Assembly (NCBI RefSeq): GCF_000482485.1
Contig: NZ_AXVK01000028.1
Span: 1 to 64,000 of the forward strand
Length of the DNA: 64,000 nucleotides
Direction: 5' to 3'
From: Paucisalibacillus globulus DSM 18846
Lineage (GTDB): Bacteria > Bacillota > Bacilli > Bacillales > Amphibacillaceae
The notes below the pieces were generated by a model that saw only the letters and a list, made by a program, of their open reading frames with translations, made no database searches and had not been told where the DNA came from. Every line of letters begins with the position of its first letter. Position 1 is the stretch's first letter. The position numbers and the translations under genes were made by a program. Below, in pieces: positions 25,745 to 35,516 of the stretch.

Positions 25745-27589
25745 TTACAACGGATACAGCAATGGTATTACAATAATCATTACCACAAACATAATCACCT
25801 GCAGGGGAACTCCAACTTTAACAAAGTCAAAGAATTTATATCCTCCTGCTGTCATGACTAGTGCATTTGTTGGTGAAGAAAAAGGTGTTAAAAAGGCCAT
25901 TGCTGATGCTGCTGTTACGACCATGGCAAATGTATACGGATTGGCATCGATGAGTATAGCTGCATTCATAGCGATTGGGGCAAACAATACCGCTGTTGCA
26001 GTATTACTTATCACTTGGCCAAACACAATGGTTAGCCAGTAAATCCCTATGAGCACACCAAATGCACCAAAGCTACCAAGTACATCTATAATTCCATTTG
26101 AAATAAGTTCCATTCCACCTGTTTTTTCTAGAGCTGTCGCCATAGGTAGCATTGCCGCAATTAATACGATACTTTCAAAATTCATTTCGCTATAAGCATC
26201 ATCCATATTCCGCAAACAGCCGGTCAGAATCATTAATACTGCACCAATTAAGATAGAAATTACTGCTGGAAAAACCTCAAAAATCATCAGGATAACCATA
26301 AGTAACATGATTGCACCTGCAATGGGGGCTTTTCCATTTGCCGACGCCTTACTTGCATACTCTCTTGGTTGTCCAACAACAACGACATCCCCAGTTTCTT
26401 TAGATAATAGCTCAATATCATCCCAAGCGCCTTGTACAAGTAATGCATCACCAAATCGGAGAGGATGATTCAACATATCACTTAACACATAATTACCTTT
26501 ACGGTTAATCCCAACAACATTCAAATTATATTTCTCTCTAAAACCTATACTGGCAATTGTTTTATTAACGAAACTGGAATGAGGCGTTAGTAAAACTTCT
26601 ACCATTCCAAGCTCTTTCGTAACAAGATAATCTGCCTCTGATTTTTCTTTTACCATCGTCAATCCATTCGCCTTAGCAAATAAATCCACTTTTTCAGCTG
26701 ATCCTTGAACAAATAAAATATCATTCGCTTGAATAATACTATTTGGCCCTGCCATCTCTTGATACGTAATTGGCAAAATACGCAAACCCTCTTTTGCATG
26801 CCTTTCAATTTTCAAAACAAATACTTGATATTGCTTCGGTATTCCTAAATCTGTTAATGGAGAATGCACAATCGCTGAATCACTTTCTACTTTAACCCGA
26901 AAAAGATTACCACCTAAATGATAATCCTCCGCTAGCTGCTTTGGTGAAATCTGATATGTATCACCGGAATTACCTCTACTTTTATTATTCGGTATAACTG
27001 TTTTTCTTACTAAGAATAAGTAAAAAATCGCGACTATAATTGCAATCACGCCTATAGGGGTAATTTGGAAGAATCCTAATCGTTCAAAACCATAGTCTAC
27101 TAATGTTTGACTAACAATTAGGTTTGGCGGGGATGCAATTAATGTTAATAATCCCGACAAACTTCCTATATATGCTAATGGAATTAAATACTTCGAAGGA
27201 CTTTCTTTTATGGAAATAGCAATACTGACAACGACCGGTAACATTAAAGCAACCGTTCCCGTATTACTCATAAATGCACCCACACAGGCAACAATGGTTA
27301 ATAAGAGGAAAAATAGCTTTCTTTCACTGTCCCCAGACCATGTTAATAATAAATTTCCTGCCATTTGCGCAAGACCTGTCCGTAAAATCCCCGCACCAAC
27401 CACAAATAACCCCGCTATCATAATAACAACAGAATTAGAAAATCCAGCTAACGCCTCATTTGGCTCTAAAATTCCTGACATAACAAATGCAAGTAGCGCC
27501 ATAATCGCCACAAGATCAACGCGGATTCGATTAGTGACAAATAGAATAATAGTTAAAAGTAAGATTACAAAAGTTCCTATGAGTTGCAA
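25745..27589 (-). CDS. SLC13/ArsB-NhaD type permease with two RCK-C domains
   Basis: Inner-membrane anion or dicarboxylate/sulfate-type carrier. A TTG start at 27589 (after GGAGA) is chosen, giving 614 residues; the open frame extends to 27688 through a repeat element. An N-terminal half of about six helices, then two TrkA-C/RCK_C regulatory domains in the middle (about 180-400), then a C-terminal half of helices. GNLLL, SNTGTVALMLPVVVSIA and SNTATAVLFAPIAMNAA give the paired Ser-Asn-Thr signatures of this superfamily. The substrate cannot be read from sequence. The gene ends 4 nt from an inverted REP. Confidence 0.85.
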   Translation of the reverse strand: MQLIGTFVILLLTIILFVTNRIRVDLVAIMALLAFVMSGILEPNEALAGFSNSVVIMIAGLFVVGAGILRTGLAQMAGNLLLTWSGDSERKLFFLLLTIVACVGAFMSNTGTVALMLPVVVSIAISIKESPSKYLIPLAYIGSLSGLLTLIASPPNLIVSQTLVDYGFERLGFFQITPIGVIAIIVAIFYLFLVRKTVIPNNKSRGNSGDTYQISPKQLAEDYHLGGNLFRVKVESDSAIVHSPLTDLGIPKQYQVFVLKIERHAKEGLRILPITYQEMAGPNSIIQANDILFVQGSAEKVDLFAKANGLTMVKEKSEADYLVTKELGMVEVLLTPHSSFVNKTIASIGFREKYNLNVVGINRKGNYVLSDMLNHPLRFGDALLVQGAWDDIELLSKETGDVVVVGQPREYASKASANGKAPIAGAIMLLMVILMIFEVFPAVISILIGAVLMILTGCLRNMDDAYSEMNFESIVLIAAMLPMATALEKTGGMELISNGIIDVLGSFGAFGVLIGIYWLTIVFGQVISNTATAVLFAPIAMNAAILIDANPYTFAMVVTAASAMAFLTPFSSPTNALVMTAGGYKFFDFVKVGVPLQVIMFVVMIIVIPLLYPL

Positions 27590-27606
27590 GAGAAATTCTC
27601 CTTTCA

Positions 27607-27699
27607 AGCTATGGGACAAATCATTTCCGTGGGAACCGTAACCACAAAAGGTCTTCGGTGGTGCGAGTAACCGTAGTCCCTGTCTCAAGTACCTTGGCT
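27607..27699. repeat. long REP-variant element carrying GCGAGTAACCG core
   Basis: AGCTATGGGAC at the left and AGTACCTTGGCT at the right look like the two halves of a REP, separated by about 70 bp that include GGTGCGAGTAACCGTAGTCCC. The same inner core occurs at 46162-46221, and a shorter form at 39006-39042. Confidence 0.6.
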
Positions 27700-27818
27700 C
27701 AAGCTTTATTTTGGTTTAATTGAATGCTGATAGACTAGTAGAATCTACTCCAAGAATAACTCTTTTTCAGAGGGATTACCACTGACTACTTTACCATCCT
27801 AATCTTGGTATATAGCAA

Positions 27819-27843
27819 AGCCGAGGGACCTGTCCCCGTGGTA
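27819..27843 (-). repeat. inverted REP copy
   Basis: The minus strand reads a core of GGGGACAGGTCCCTCGGC upstream of the HAD phosphatase gene. Confidence 0.85.
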
Positions 27844-27914
27844 TTCTCAAGAAATATGATATTTTCAGTATATTGTCGTATAATGGGGGTAACAACAAGA
27901 GATTGGAGACCATT

Positions 27915-28745
27915 ATGTATAAATTAATTGCAATAGATATGGATGGAACACTTTTGAATGACCAGCATGAAGTACCAGAAGATGTAAAAAACACCCTGGC
28001 CGAGGCAAAAAGACAAGGAATAAAGATAGTCCTCTGTTCCGGAAGGCCAATTGGTGGTATGCGTAGCTATATTGAGGCACTTAACCTAGATGAAGCTGGC
28101 GATTATGCCATCGCCTATAATGGTGCATTTGTACAAGATACACATACTAGTGAAGTAGTAGCTGGATTATCACTTAAATATGATGATTTAGTAAAACTAT
28201 ACGATTTAAGTGTGAAATTGAACACACCAATGCATTTCTTTGATGAAGAAAGGCTTTACTCACCGAATGCCAATATTAGTGAATATACGATTTTAGAATC
28301 CTATCTAAATAAAATTCCATTACGTTATCAAGCGGTTAGCGATATATTACCAAATTTATCCATACCCAAAGTTATGTATATTGACCATCCTGATAATCTG
28401 GCTCAAACAATCCAGTCACTACCAGATGAATTATATGACAATTACACAATTGTTCGAAGCTCACCATACTTCTTAGAATTTGTACACCCAGAAGTTAGTA
28501 AAGGAAATGCTGTGAAAAAGCTAGCAGAAAAACTCGGAATTAAGCAAGAAGAGGTAATGTGTATCGGTGACAACGGTAATGATTTATCCATGATCACCTT
28601 TGCAGGATGTGGCGTAGCAATGGGTAATGCCATTCCAGAAGTAAAGGCAGCCGCAGATTTCCAAACACGTTCAAACAATGAAGGCGGAGTAGCTCACGCA
28701 ATCGAAAAACTCGCCTTAGAACCACTGAAAACAATTAACAAGTAA
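27915..28745 (+). CDS. Cof-type HAD-IIB family phosphatase
   Basis: 276 residues from the ATG at 27915 (GGAG upstream; the frame is open from 27873). Motif I DMDGTLLND gives the nucleophile Asp8 and acid/base Asp10, motif II is CSGRP, and motif IV is GDNGNDLSM near residue 220. The family dephosphorylates sugar phosphates, FMN or PLP; YidA-like sugar phosphatase is the closest guess. Monocistronic in appearance, with a REP 3 nt after the stop. Confidence 0.88.
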   Translation: MYKLIAIDMDGTLLNDQHEVPEDVKNTLAEAKRQGIKIVLCSGRPIGGMRSYIEALNLDEAGDYAIAYNGAFVQDTHTSEVVAGLSLKYDDLVKLYDLSVKLNTPMHFFDEERLYSPNANISEYTILESYLNKIPLRYQAVSDILPNLSIPKVMYIDHPDNLAQTIQSLPDELYDNYTIVRSSPYFLEFVHPEVSKGNAVKKLAEKLGIKQEEVMCIGDNGNDLSMITFAGCGVAMGNAIPEVKAAADFQTRSNNEGGVAHAIEKLALEPLKTINK

Positions 28746-28748
28746 CAG

Positions 28749-28947
28749 AGCCGCGGGGACAGGTCCCTCGGCTCTTTTCTATTTTAGGTTGCCTATTGGA
28801 TTTTTCAAAAAAGATTTCTTGTCCTATTTCCCCCAACCTTCTCTAACTTTACTTTATATTATTATTTTAATCCGATGTACCTGTCCCCTTGGCTCTTATC
28901 ATTACAAAGCCAGTGTACCTGTCCCCCTGGCTTTTGTCCCCCTGGCT
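28749..28947. repeat. REP cluster: one forward, two inverted copies and a fragment
   Basis: Forward 28749-28773 lies right behind the HAD gene. Inverted copies are at 28870-28894 and 28908-28932. A truncated inverted end (GTCCCCCTGGCTT) at 28936-28947 repeats the last 12 bases, suggesting slippage. Confidence 0.88.
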
Positions 28948-29204
28948 TGTTTCACACTTCTGTCATAGTCGTTTGTGTTTTGGTCTGATTGTATTAGATT
29001 GTGGTTATATATTTTGATATAATATTAAACGCAAGGGCTATGGCTTTCTGCGTTATTTGTTACTATAACTGATTCAGTTTGTTTTAAATGTGGCTGTAAC
29101 TGGTTTTGTAACTTATAATTGTGTAGAAATTGAAGATGCTAAGGTTTTTAATTTGAATCTAATATCATCATGTAACATGGTGTTTATGACAAAGGAGAAT
29201 AACA
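28948..29204 (+). promoter_or_regulatory. nagB upstream region
   Basis: 257 bp without a gene. TATAAT at 29018-29023 is the best -10 candidate (its -35, TAGATT at 28995, is poor), leaving a leader of about 175 nt. No operator was recognised. Confidence 0.4.
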
Positions 29205-29939
29205 ATGGAAATAATTAGAGTAAAAGATTATGCTGCAATGAGTGAAGCTGCATCCACTTTCTTAATTGAACGAATCAATCGCCTAGATAACCCAAAATTG
29301 GGATTAGCTACTGGTTCAACTCCTGAAGGGCTATACAAAAACATTATTGAAAAACATAAACAAGGTGACGTATCATTTAAAAATGTAAAATCATTTAATT
29401 TAGATGAATATGTTGGCTTAGAAAAAAATGATCCAAATAGTTATTACTTTTTTATGAAGGATAAATTATTTGACCATGTTGATATTTCATTAGACAATGT
29501 TCGCGTTCCAAATGGTGTTGCAGCTGATTTACAACAAGAATGTCAAGATCATGAAGAAGCAATTAAAGCAGCTGGTGGGATTGATGTACAGTTATTAGGT
29601 ATTGGTGCAAATGGACATATCGGTTTTAATGAACCTGGAACACCGTTTACAAGTAAAACGCAAGTAGTTAATTTAGATGAATCAACTATCCAAGCAAATT
29701 CTAGATTCTTTAACACGATTGAAGAAGTTCCAACGCAAGCAATCTCCATGGGAATCGATACAATCATGAATAGCAAGGAAATTTTATTACTTATTTCTGG
29801 GGAAAGTAAAGCGGAAGCACTTGCTAAGTTAGTGAGTGGTGAAGTGACCGAAGAGGTTCCAGCATCTGTCTTGAACAATCACCCTAATGTAACAGTAATT
29901 GCAGATGAAGCAGCTTTTTCTGTAGTTGATGGAAAATAA
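29205..29939 (+). CDS. nagB: glucosamine-6-phosphate deaminase
   Basis: Converts glucosamine 6-phosphate to fructose 6-phosphate and ammonia. 244 residues, the usual short Bacillus form without the allosteric extension of the enterobacterial enzyme. Signature LATGSTPEGLY near residue 36, NLDEYVGL with Asp67, and GIGANGHIGFNEPG with His138. It stands alone (no nagA next to it) between its own promoter region and a strong terminator. Strong RBS AAAGGAG. Confidence 0.96.
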   Translation: MEIIRVKDYAAMSEAASTFLIERINRLDNPKLGLATGSTPEGLYKNIIEKHKQGDVSFKNVKSFNLDEYVGLEKNDPNSYYFFMKDKLFDHVDISLDNVRVPNGVAADLQQECQDHEEAIKAAGGIDVQLLGIGANGHIGFNEPGTPFTSKTQVVNLDESTIQANSRFFNTIEEVPTQAISMGIDTIMNSKEILLLISGESKAEALAKLVSGEVTEEVPASVLNNHPNVTVIADEAAFSVVDGK

Positions 29940-29953
29940 TCAAAGTTGAATCG

Positions 29954-29985
29954 AGCGCTCTAGCTAAGGTTAGAGCGCTTTTTTT
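29954..29985 (+). terminator. nagB terminator
   Basis: AGCGCTCTA / TAGAGCGCT stem followed by seven T, 14 nt after the stop. Confidence 0.93.
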
Positions 29986-30134
29986 GTTGTTTTATTGGAT
30001 GACTAGCTTAATCCTAATCCCCCATTAACAGGAATGATATTACGCTAAATTGGTAAGATAAAGTATGATAAATAGTACATTTCCAGCCAATGCACAAACT
30101 AAAGCCAAAACCTTCACCACTACCTAATTAGATT

Positions 30135-30203
30135 TTGTCAACAACGTTATTGCCAAATCCCGATTAAGATTACATTGCCTATACAGTACAAAATTCCTAT
30201 GAT
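30135..30203 (+). promoter_or_regulatory. mtlA promoter with putative MtlR box
   Basis: TTGCCT (30175-30180), a 17-bp spacer and TATGAT (30198-30203) form a good sigma-A promoter 51 bp before mtlA. Upstream at 30135-30156, TTGTCA and TGCCAA half-sites resemble the MtlR operator described for Bacillus mtlA promoters, placed where an activator would contact RNA polymerase. Confidence 0.65.
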
Positions 30204-30254
30204 AAAAGTAAGGAATAATAATTAATTTACTACATTTATGAAAGGGGTTTCATT

Positions 30255-31685
30255 ATGACGGAAGAAAAAAGTTTTCGTGCTAGAACACAGCAATTTGGTA
30301 GTTACCTAAGTGGAATGGTAATGCCTAACATTGCTGCATTTATTGCTTGGGGGCTAATTACAGCACTATTTATTCCAGATGGCTGGTGGCCAAACGAAAA
30401 TATTGCTTCGTTAGTTGACCCAACCATTAAATATTTATTACCACTTTTAATTGCGTTTACAGGTGGACGAATGGTTTATGATTTACGAGGCGGTGTCGTT
30501 GGAGCGACTGCAGCAATGGGGGTAATTGTTGGGGCAAATGTTCCAATGTTCTTAGGAGCCATGATTATGGGTCCACTTGCAGGGTACTTGATGAAGAAAA
30601 TTGATCAAGTATTCCAACACAAAGTTCGTCAAGGTTTTGAAATGCTTTATAACAATTTCTCAGCAGGTATTCTTGCTGCTATTCTGGCAATTTTCGGTTT
30701 ATGGGGAATTGGACCAGTTGTAGAAGGTCTAACTAGTCTACTTGCAGCAGGTGTTGAAGGAATTGTTGCTGCTGGGTTATTACCATTAGCAAATATTATC
30801 GTTGAGCCAGCGAAGATTTTATTCTTAAATAATGCAATTAACCATGGTATTTTAACACCACTAGGGCTAGAGCAAGCAGCAGAAGCTGGAAAGTCAATTC
30901 TTTTCCTAGTTGAAGCAAACCCTGGACCAGGATTAGGTATTTTGCTTGCATTTACTTTCTTCGGAAAAGGTGCATCAAGAGCTTCTGCACCAGGTGCGGC
31001 AGTTATCCAGTTCTTTGGTGGAATTCACGAAATTTACTTCCCTTATGTTTTAGCTAAACCTGCATTAATTTTAGCAGCGATCGCTGGTGGTGTAAGTGGT
31101 GTGTTTACATTCCAAATCTTTAACGCTGGATTAGTTGCAGCATCATCACCAGGTAGTATTATCGCGGTATTAGCTATGACAGAAAAAGGCAGTTACCTTG
31201 GTGTAATACTTGGTGTGGCAGTAGCAGCAGTCGTTTCATTCATTGTTTCTGCAATCATCCTAAAGACAAGTAAAGCAGAAGAAGAAGATTTAACCGAAGC
31301 AACGGCTAAAATGGAAAAAATGAAAGGTAAGAAAAGCTCTGTAGCAGGAGTTTTAACAAAAGAAACAGAAACTGTTAAGGAACCGGAATCAACAGTGAAA
31401 AATAATGAGGACGTTAAGAAAATTATTTTTGCATGTGATGCTGGAATGGGATCAAGTGCAATGGGTGCCTCTCTACTCAAGAATAAATTCAAAAAGTCGG
31501 ATATTGATATATTTGTAACGAATAAAGCAATCAATGAAATTCCAAATGATGCAGATATCGTTATTACGCATAAGGATTTAACAGATCGGGCAAAAGCGAA
31601 GATATCATCAGCCGAGCATATTTCTGTAGAGAACTTCTTAAATAGTCCAAAGTACGATGAATTAGTAGACCGTTTTAATAAATAA
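30255..31685 (+). CDS. mtlA: PTS mannitol transporter, EIICB component
   Basis: Takes up and phosphorylates mannitol. 476 residues: the IIC membrane domain (about 10-340, with GSYLSGMVMPNIAAFIAWG, GGRMVYDLRGG and GGIHEIYFPY substrate region) and a C-terminal IIB domain (about 385-476) with phosphocysteine Cys394 in FACDAGMGSSAMG. The IIA domain is on separate mtlF downstream, as in other Bacillaceae. First gene of mtlA-mtlR-mtlF-mtlD. Confidence 0.96.
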   Translation: MTEEKSFRARTQQFGSYLSGMVMPNIAAFIAWGLITALFIPDGWWPNENIASLVDPTIKYLLPLLIAFTGGRMVYDLRGGVVGATAAMGVIVGANVPMFLGAMIMGPLAGYLMKKIDQVFQHKVRQGFEMLYNNFSAGILAAILAIFGLWGIGPVVEGLTSLLAAGVEGIVAAGLLPLANIIVEPAKILFLNNAINHGILTPLGLEQAAEAGKSILFLVEANPGPGLGILLAFTFFGKGASRASAPGAAVIQFFGGIHEIYFPYVLAKPALILAAIAGGVSGVFTFQIFNAGLVAASSPGSIIAVLAMTEKGSYLGVILGVAVAAVVSFIVSAIILKTSKAEEEDLTEATAKMEKMKGKKSSVAGVLTKETETVKEPESTVKNNEDVKKIIFACDAGMGSSAMGASLLKNKFKKSDIDIFVTNKAINEIPNDADIVITHKDLTDRAKAKISSAEHISVENFLNSPKYDELVDRFNK

Positions 31686-31717
31686 AAATAACACTATGGC
31701 AAAGGGGGTGAATAATT

Positions 31718-33817
31718 TTGAAGATTTCAAGTAGGGAACGTGAAATTATCAAGCTACTGTTAAAAGCTGAGACGGATATTACCGTTAATACTATTGCAAC
31801 GGAGCTCGAGGTCAGTGTCAGAACCATCCATCGAGACTTAAAAGGTATTGAAAAATTGCTTTCAACCTACAATCTAGCATTAATGAAAAAGTCAGGCGTA
31901 GGACTTCATATTAATGGGAATGAAGCTGATAAGAAAAAGTTTCATCAGACACTTTCCAATGTAACGGTATTTGACTTTTCACCAGAAGAGCGACGAACCA
32001 TTATTTTAGCGACACTTCTCGAAATGAATGAACCTTTAAAATTGTTCACCCTTGCTAATGAATTAAAAGTAACAGAAGCAACGATTAGCCTTGATTTAGA
32101 CCAATTGGAACAGGATTTAGCGATGTTCCACCTCACCTTAACTAGAAAAAGAGGCTACGGTATAGAAATCGTCGGAAATGAAACCAATAAACGAGCAGCA
32201 TTAAGTGATTTAATTGCGAAGTATATCGACCCATTTGAATTTGTATCGTTAATAAAAAAAAACATCCAAAAAGAATCTACCCATCAGTTAAATACCATTT
32301 CCAATCGATTATTAGATTTTATTAATCCGGAAAGATTAAGCATTATTGAGAGTGTTGTAGAGGATGCGCGCGTCGAGTTACCTTATGGACTTGCAGATAG
32401 TGCTCATATTGGCCTCGTTGTTCATCTAGCTCTTGCGATTGAAAGATTGCATAAGGGAGAGGCAATTAAATTTGACCAATCCTTTATGCAACAAATTGAA
32501 AAAACAAAAGAATTTGCGATTGCAAAAAAGATGTTACAGAAACTAGAGATTAAGCTTAACACCTCTATACCAGAGGATGAAATTGGTTATATAACGATGC
32601 ATTTAATGGGAGCAAAAGTACGTGTTGATCAGGATTATTTAATAGAGGAATCTAGCATAGATATTGCCTTCCAAGCAAAGTCTTTAATTCAATTTGTAAG
32701 CACCGGTGTTAGTGTAGATTTAGCATCTAAATCAGGCCTACTGCATGATTTAGTTGCTCATTTAAAACCAGCAATTTATCGGTTACAACAGAATATGCGA
32801 ATTGTCAATCCACTAATTAAGAACATTAAAAAGGATTATAATGACTTGTTTCATTTAATTCAGGAAGGTGTTCTGGAAACATTTCCTGATATGGATTTTC
32901 CAGAGGATGAAATTGGCTACCTTGTGTTACATTTTGCTTCGGCTTTATTGAGCGATACCAAAGTAGATTTACATGCACTTGTTATTTGCTCCACTGGAAT
33001 TGGTACAGCAAAAATGCTATCTACAAAACTCATGCAAAAAATACCAGAAATTAACCACGTTGACAATCAATCATTTTTTGATTTGAAGCATTTAGATCTC
33101 GATACATATGACCTCATTGTTTCAACTATTCCGCTAAATGATTTTGGACGAAAATATATTCAAACTTCCCCTATGTTGACAAATGATGAAATTCACCAAA
33201 TAAAGAAACTGGTTAATCAAAAGAAGTTAACATTCCATACGGGAAGGAAGATCGAACCATTTAACCGCGAAAACATGGATAACGGTGATATTATCACAGA
33301 GTTAGAAGCATTAAATCACTACTCACAGGCAATATTAAACCTTTTACGATCCCTCCATGTTCAGGAAATAAACGACAAACGGTCACTGGAATCCATCTTA
33401 TATGAGGCTTCTATGAGATTAGAGATGGAAAAAAAGATCAGTAATAAAAATAATGTTGTTAAAAAGTTGCTAGAGAGGGAAAAGCTAAGTGGATTAGGTA
33501 TTCCAGGCACATCTGCTGCACTATACCATGCTCGTTCAATAGAGATAAACGAGCCGACACTAAGCATTTATAAATTGGTACATCCATTACATGTTCCGGG
33601 AATGGATAATGAAAAAATGGCGATTTCGACTATTTTATTAATGCTTGCTCCGGAAAAAGTACAGCAAGAGGTGCTAGAAGTTTTTAGTTTCCTTAGTAGC
33701 CTATTGGTTCAGGATGAGAAAAGCATTCAATTATTTTCAACTGGTGAAAAAGAAAAAGTGAAAGACTATTTATCCGTACAATTTCGGAAATTTTTATTAG
33801 AAAAAAAACTATTATAA
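31718..33817 (+). CDS. mtlR: mannitol operon activator MtlR (BglG-type with PRDs, EIIB- and EIIA-like domains)
   Basis: DNA-binding activator controlled by PTS phosphorylation. 699 residues: two helix-turn-helix modules (about 1-140), PRD1 (about 185-290), PRD2 (about 300-410), an EIIB-Gat-like domain with Cys near 427 (VICSTGIGTAKM), and a C-terminal EIIA-Mtl-like domain (about 550-699) with His in the PLHVPGM region. It begins with TTG at 31718 behind AAAGGGGGTG. Its place inside the operon implies autoregulation. Confidence 0.94.
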   Translation: MKISSREREIIKLLLKAETDITVNTIATELEVSVRTIHRDLKGIEKLLSTYNLALMKKSGVGLHINGNEADKKKFHQTLSNVTVFDFSPEERRTIILATLLEMNEPLKLFTLANELKVTEATISLDLDQLEQDLAMFHLTLTRKRGYGIEIVGNETNKRAALSDLIAKYIDPFEFVSLIKKNIQKESTHQLNTISNRLLDFINPERLSIIESVVEDARVELPYGLADSAHIGLVVHLALAIERLHKGEAIKFDQSFMQQIEKTKEFAIAKKMLQKLEIKLNTSIPEDEIGYITMHLMGAKVRVDQDYLIEESSIDIAFQAKSLIQFVSTGVSVDLASKSGLLHDLVAHLKPAIYRLQQNMRIVNPLIKNIKKDYNDLFHLIQEGVLETFPDMDFPEDEIGYLVLHFASALLSDTKVDLHALVICSTGIGTAKMLSTKLMQKIPEINHVDNQSFFDLKHLDLDTYDLIVSTIPLNDFGRKYIQTSPMLTNDEIHQIKKLVNQKKLTFHTGRKIEPFNRENMDNGDIITELEALNHYSQAILNLLRSLHVQEINDKRSLESILYEASMRLEMEKKISNKNNVVKKLLEREKLSGLGIPGTSAALYHARSIEINEPTLSIYKLVHPLHVPGMDNEKMAISTILLMLAPEKVQQEVLEVFSFLSSLLVQDEKSIQLFSTGEKEKVKDYLSVQFRKFLLEKKLL

Positions 33818-33834
33818 GAGGAGTGCATCAGGAA

Positions 33835-34272
33835 ATGGCAAACGAAATTTTAAGTGTAACTAACATTAAGTTAAATCAAGCATTTAGTAATAAGGAAGAG
33901 GCGATTCGCTTTACCGGTAAGATTCTTGTAGATAACGGCCATGTAGAAGCGGGCTATATTGAAAAGATGCTAGAAAGAGAACAATTAACATCCACCTTTA
34001 TGGGAAATAACGTTGCTATTCCCCATGGTACAGAGGACGCAAGGGATCTTGTTCAAAAAACAGGTCTATCCGTTGTTACTGTACCTTCTGGTGTTGACTT
34101 TGGTGATGGAAACGTAGTTAAAGTATTAATCGGTATTGCTGGAAAGGGTGACGATCACTTAGAAATACTATCCAATATCGCCATCGTATTATCTGAAGAA
34201 GAAAATATCGAAAAGATCGTTAACGCAAGCACAGAAGAAGAAATCATCAGCATTTTCGAAGAGGTGAACTAA
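33835..34272 (+). CDS. mtlF: PTS mannitol EIIA component
   Basis: Phosphocarrier of 145 residues that passes phosphate from HPr to the IIB domain of MtlA. The active His64 is in NNVAIPHGTEDA. The frame also allows GTG at 33823, but that codon overlaps the RBS GAGGAG (33818-33823), so ATG 33835 is chosen. mtlD starts directly after its stop codon. Confidence 0.95.
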   Translation: MANEILSVTNIKLNQAFSNKEEAIRFTGKILVDNGHVEAGYIEKMLEREQLTSTFMGNNVAIPHGTEDARDLVQKTGLSVVTVPSGVDFGDGNVVKVLIGIAGKGDDHLEILSNIAIVLSEEENIEKIVNASTEEEIISIFEEVN

Positions 34273-35412
34273 ATGTTAGCAGTCCACTTTGGCGCAGGTA
34301 ATATTGGTAGAGGCTTCATCGGCCTTTTATTAACACAAGCAAACTACGAAACAATTTTTGTCGATGTAAATGCAGCTATTGTCGACGAAATCAATAAGCG
34401 CGGGGAATACAAGGTTGTACTTGCCGAGGAAAAAAGCGAGACAGTTATGGTAAAAAATGTATCGGCAATTAATAGTATCGCGGACCCAGAGAAAGTGGTC
34501 GAAGCAATTTCTAAAGCGGATATAATAACAACCGCGGTTGGCCCGAATATTCTAACTATCATTTCGGAACTTATTGCTAAAGGATTAAGTGAACGAGCGA
34601 AAATCAATAAGCAAGCCTTAAACCTGATTGCATGTGAAAACATGGTCGGTGGAAGTTCATTATTAAAGGAAAAAGTTTATAGCCATATTTCGGATGATAA
34701 GCATGAATTATTTGATGAATTATATGGTTTCCCGAACGCTGCTGTTGACCGAATTGTTCCGAATCAGGTAAATGAAGATCCGTTAGAAGTATCTGTTGAA
34801 CCTTATTATGAATGGGTTGTGGAAGAGTCGACATTTATAGGGTCTGTACCACAGATTGACGGAGTAACTTATGTTCAAGACTTAAAGCCTTATATCGAGC
34901 GAAAATTATTTACCGTGAACACCGGACATGCAGTACCTGCTTACGTAGGTAACCAGCTAGGATACAATACCATTTATGAAGCCATGCATGATGAGCAAGT
35001 ACAAGAAATTATTAAAGGGGCTTTAGCTGAGTCTGGTGAAGCAGTCATCCAAACATATGGATTTGACCCGGAGGAACATCAAGCATACATCGAAAAAATT
35101 ATTAGCCGCTTCAAAAATCCATATATATCAGACGAAGTAACAAGAGTTGCCCGCGGACCAATTCGTAAACTTGGTGCCAATGATCGTCTAATTCGTCCAG
35201 CAAGCATGTATATGGAAGTAACAGGCGGAAAAGAACCCGTTTATTTAGCTAAAACAATAGCAGCAGCCCTTAAATTTGAAAACGAAAAAGATGAAGAAGC
35301 AGTAAAGCTGCAAAAAATGATCACCGAACAAGGCATAGAAACCACCCTTCAAGAAATATCAGGATTAGAAGCAGAACACCCATTAGTAAAAGTGATATTG
35401 AAGGAGATTTAA
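34273..35412 (+). CDS. mtlD: mannitol-1-phosphate 5-dehydrogenase
   Basis: Oxidises mannitol 1-phosphate to fructose 6-phosphate with NAD. 379 residues with the N-terminal nucleotide fold FGAGNIGRGFIG (6-17), ACENMVGGSSLLK, and the catalytic helix region KLFTVNTGHAVPAYVGN. GAGGTG RBS lies inside the mtlF end; the genes abut without a gap. A REP element starts at the first base after the stop codon. Confidence 0.97.
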   Translation: MLAVHFGAGNIGRGFIGLLLTQANYETIFVDVNAAIVDEINKRGEYKVVLAEEKSETVMVKNVSAINSIADPEKVVEAISKADIITTAVGPNILTIISELIAKGLSERAKINKQALNLIACENMVGGSSLLKEKVYSHISDDKHELFDELYGFPNAAVDRIVPNQVNEDPLEVSVEPYYEWVVEESTFIGSVPQIDGVTYVQDLKPYIERKLFTVNTGHAVPAYVGNQLGYNTIYEAMHDEQVQEIIKGALAESGEAVIQTYGFDPEEHQAYIEKIISRFKNPYISDEVTRVARGPIRKLGANDRLIRPASMYMEVTGGKEPVYLAKTIAAALKFENEKDEEAVKLQKMITEQGIETTLQEISGLEAEHPLVKVILKEI

Positions 35413-35516
35413 GGCCATGGGGACAGGTTCCTCGGCCTTATTCTATGTGGGCCATGGGGACGTGGGCCATGGGGACGGGTTCCTCGGCTTTATTTAGTGA
35501 GCAAAGGGCCATGGAA
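35413..35516 (+). repeat. REP cluster behind mtlD
   Basis: Full forward copies at 35413-35437 and 35465-35489, with two truncated copies (GGGCCATGGGGACGTGGG near 35449-35464 and GGGCCATGGAACAG near 35506-35517), all in the same orientation. This head-to-tail run suggests repeated insertion or slippage. Confidence 0.88.

Noticed and set aside
25707-26042. Plus-strand frame opposite the permease gene start near the REP pair
   Set aside because: Antisense to conserved permease helices; no coding evidence.
27590-27688. N-terminal extension of the SLC13 permease frame
   Set aside because: The extension reads through a REP-variant repeat and lacks an RBS; TTG at 27589 has one.
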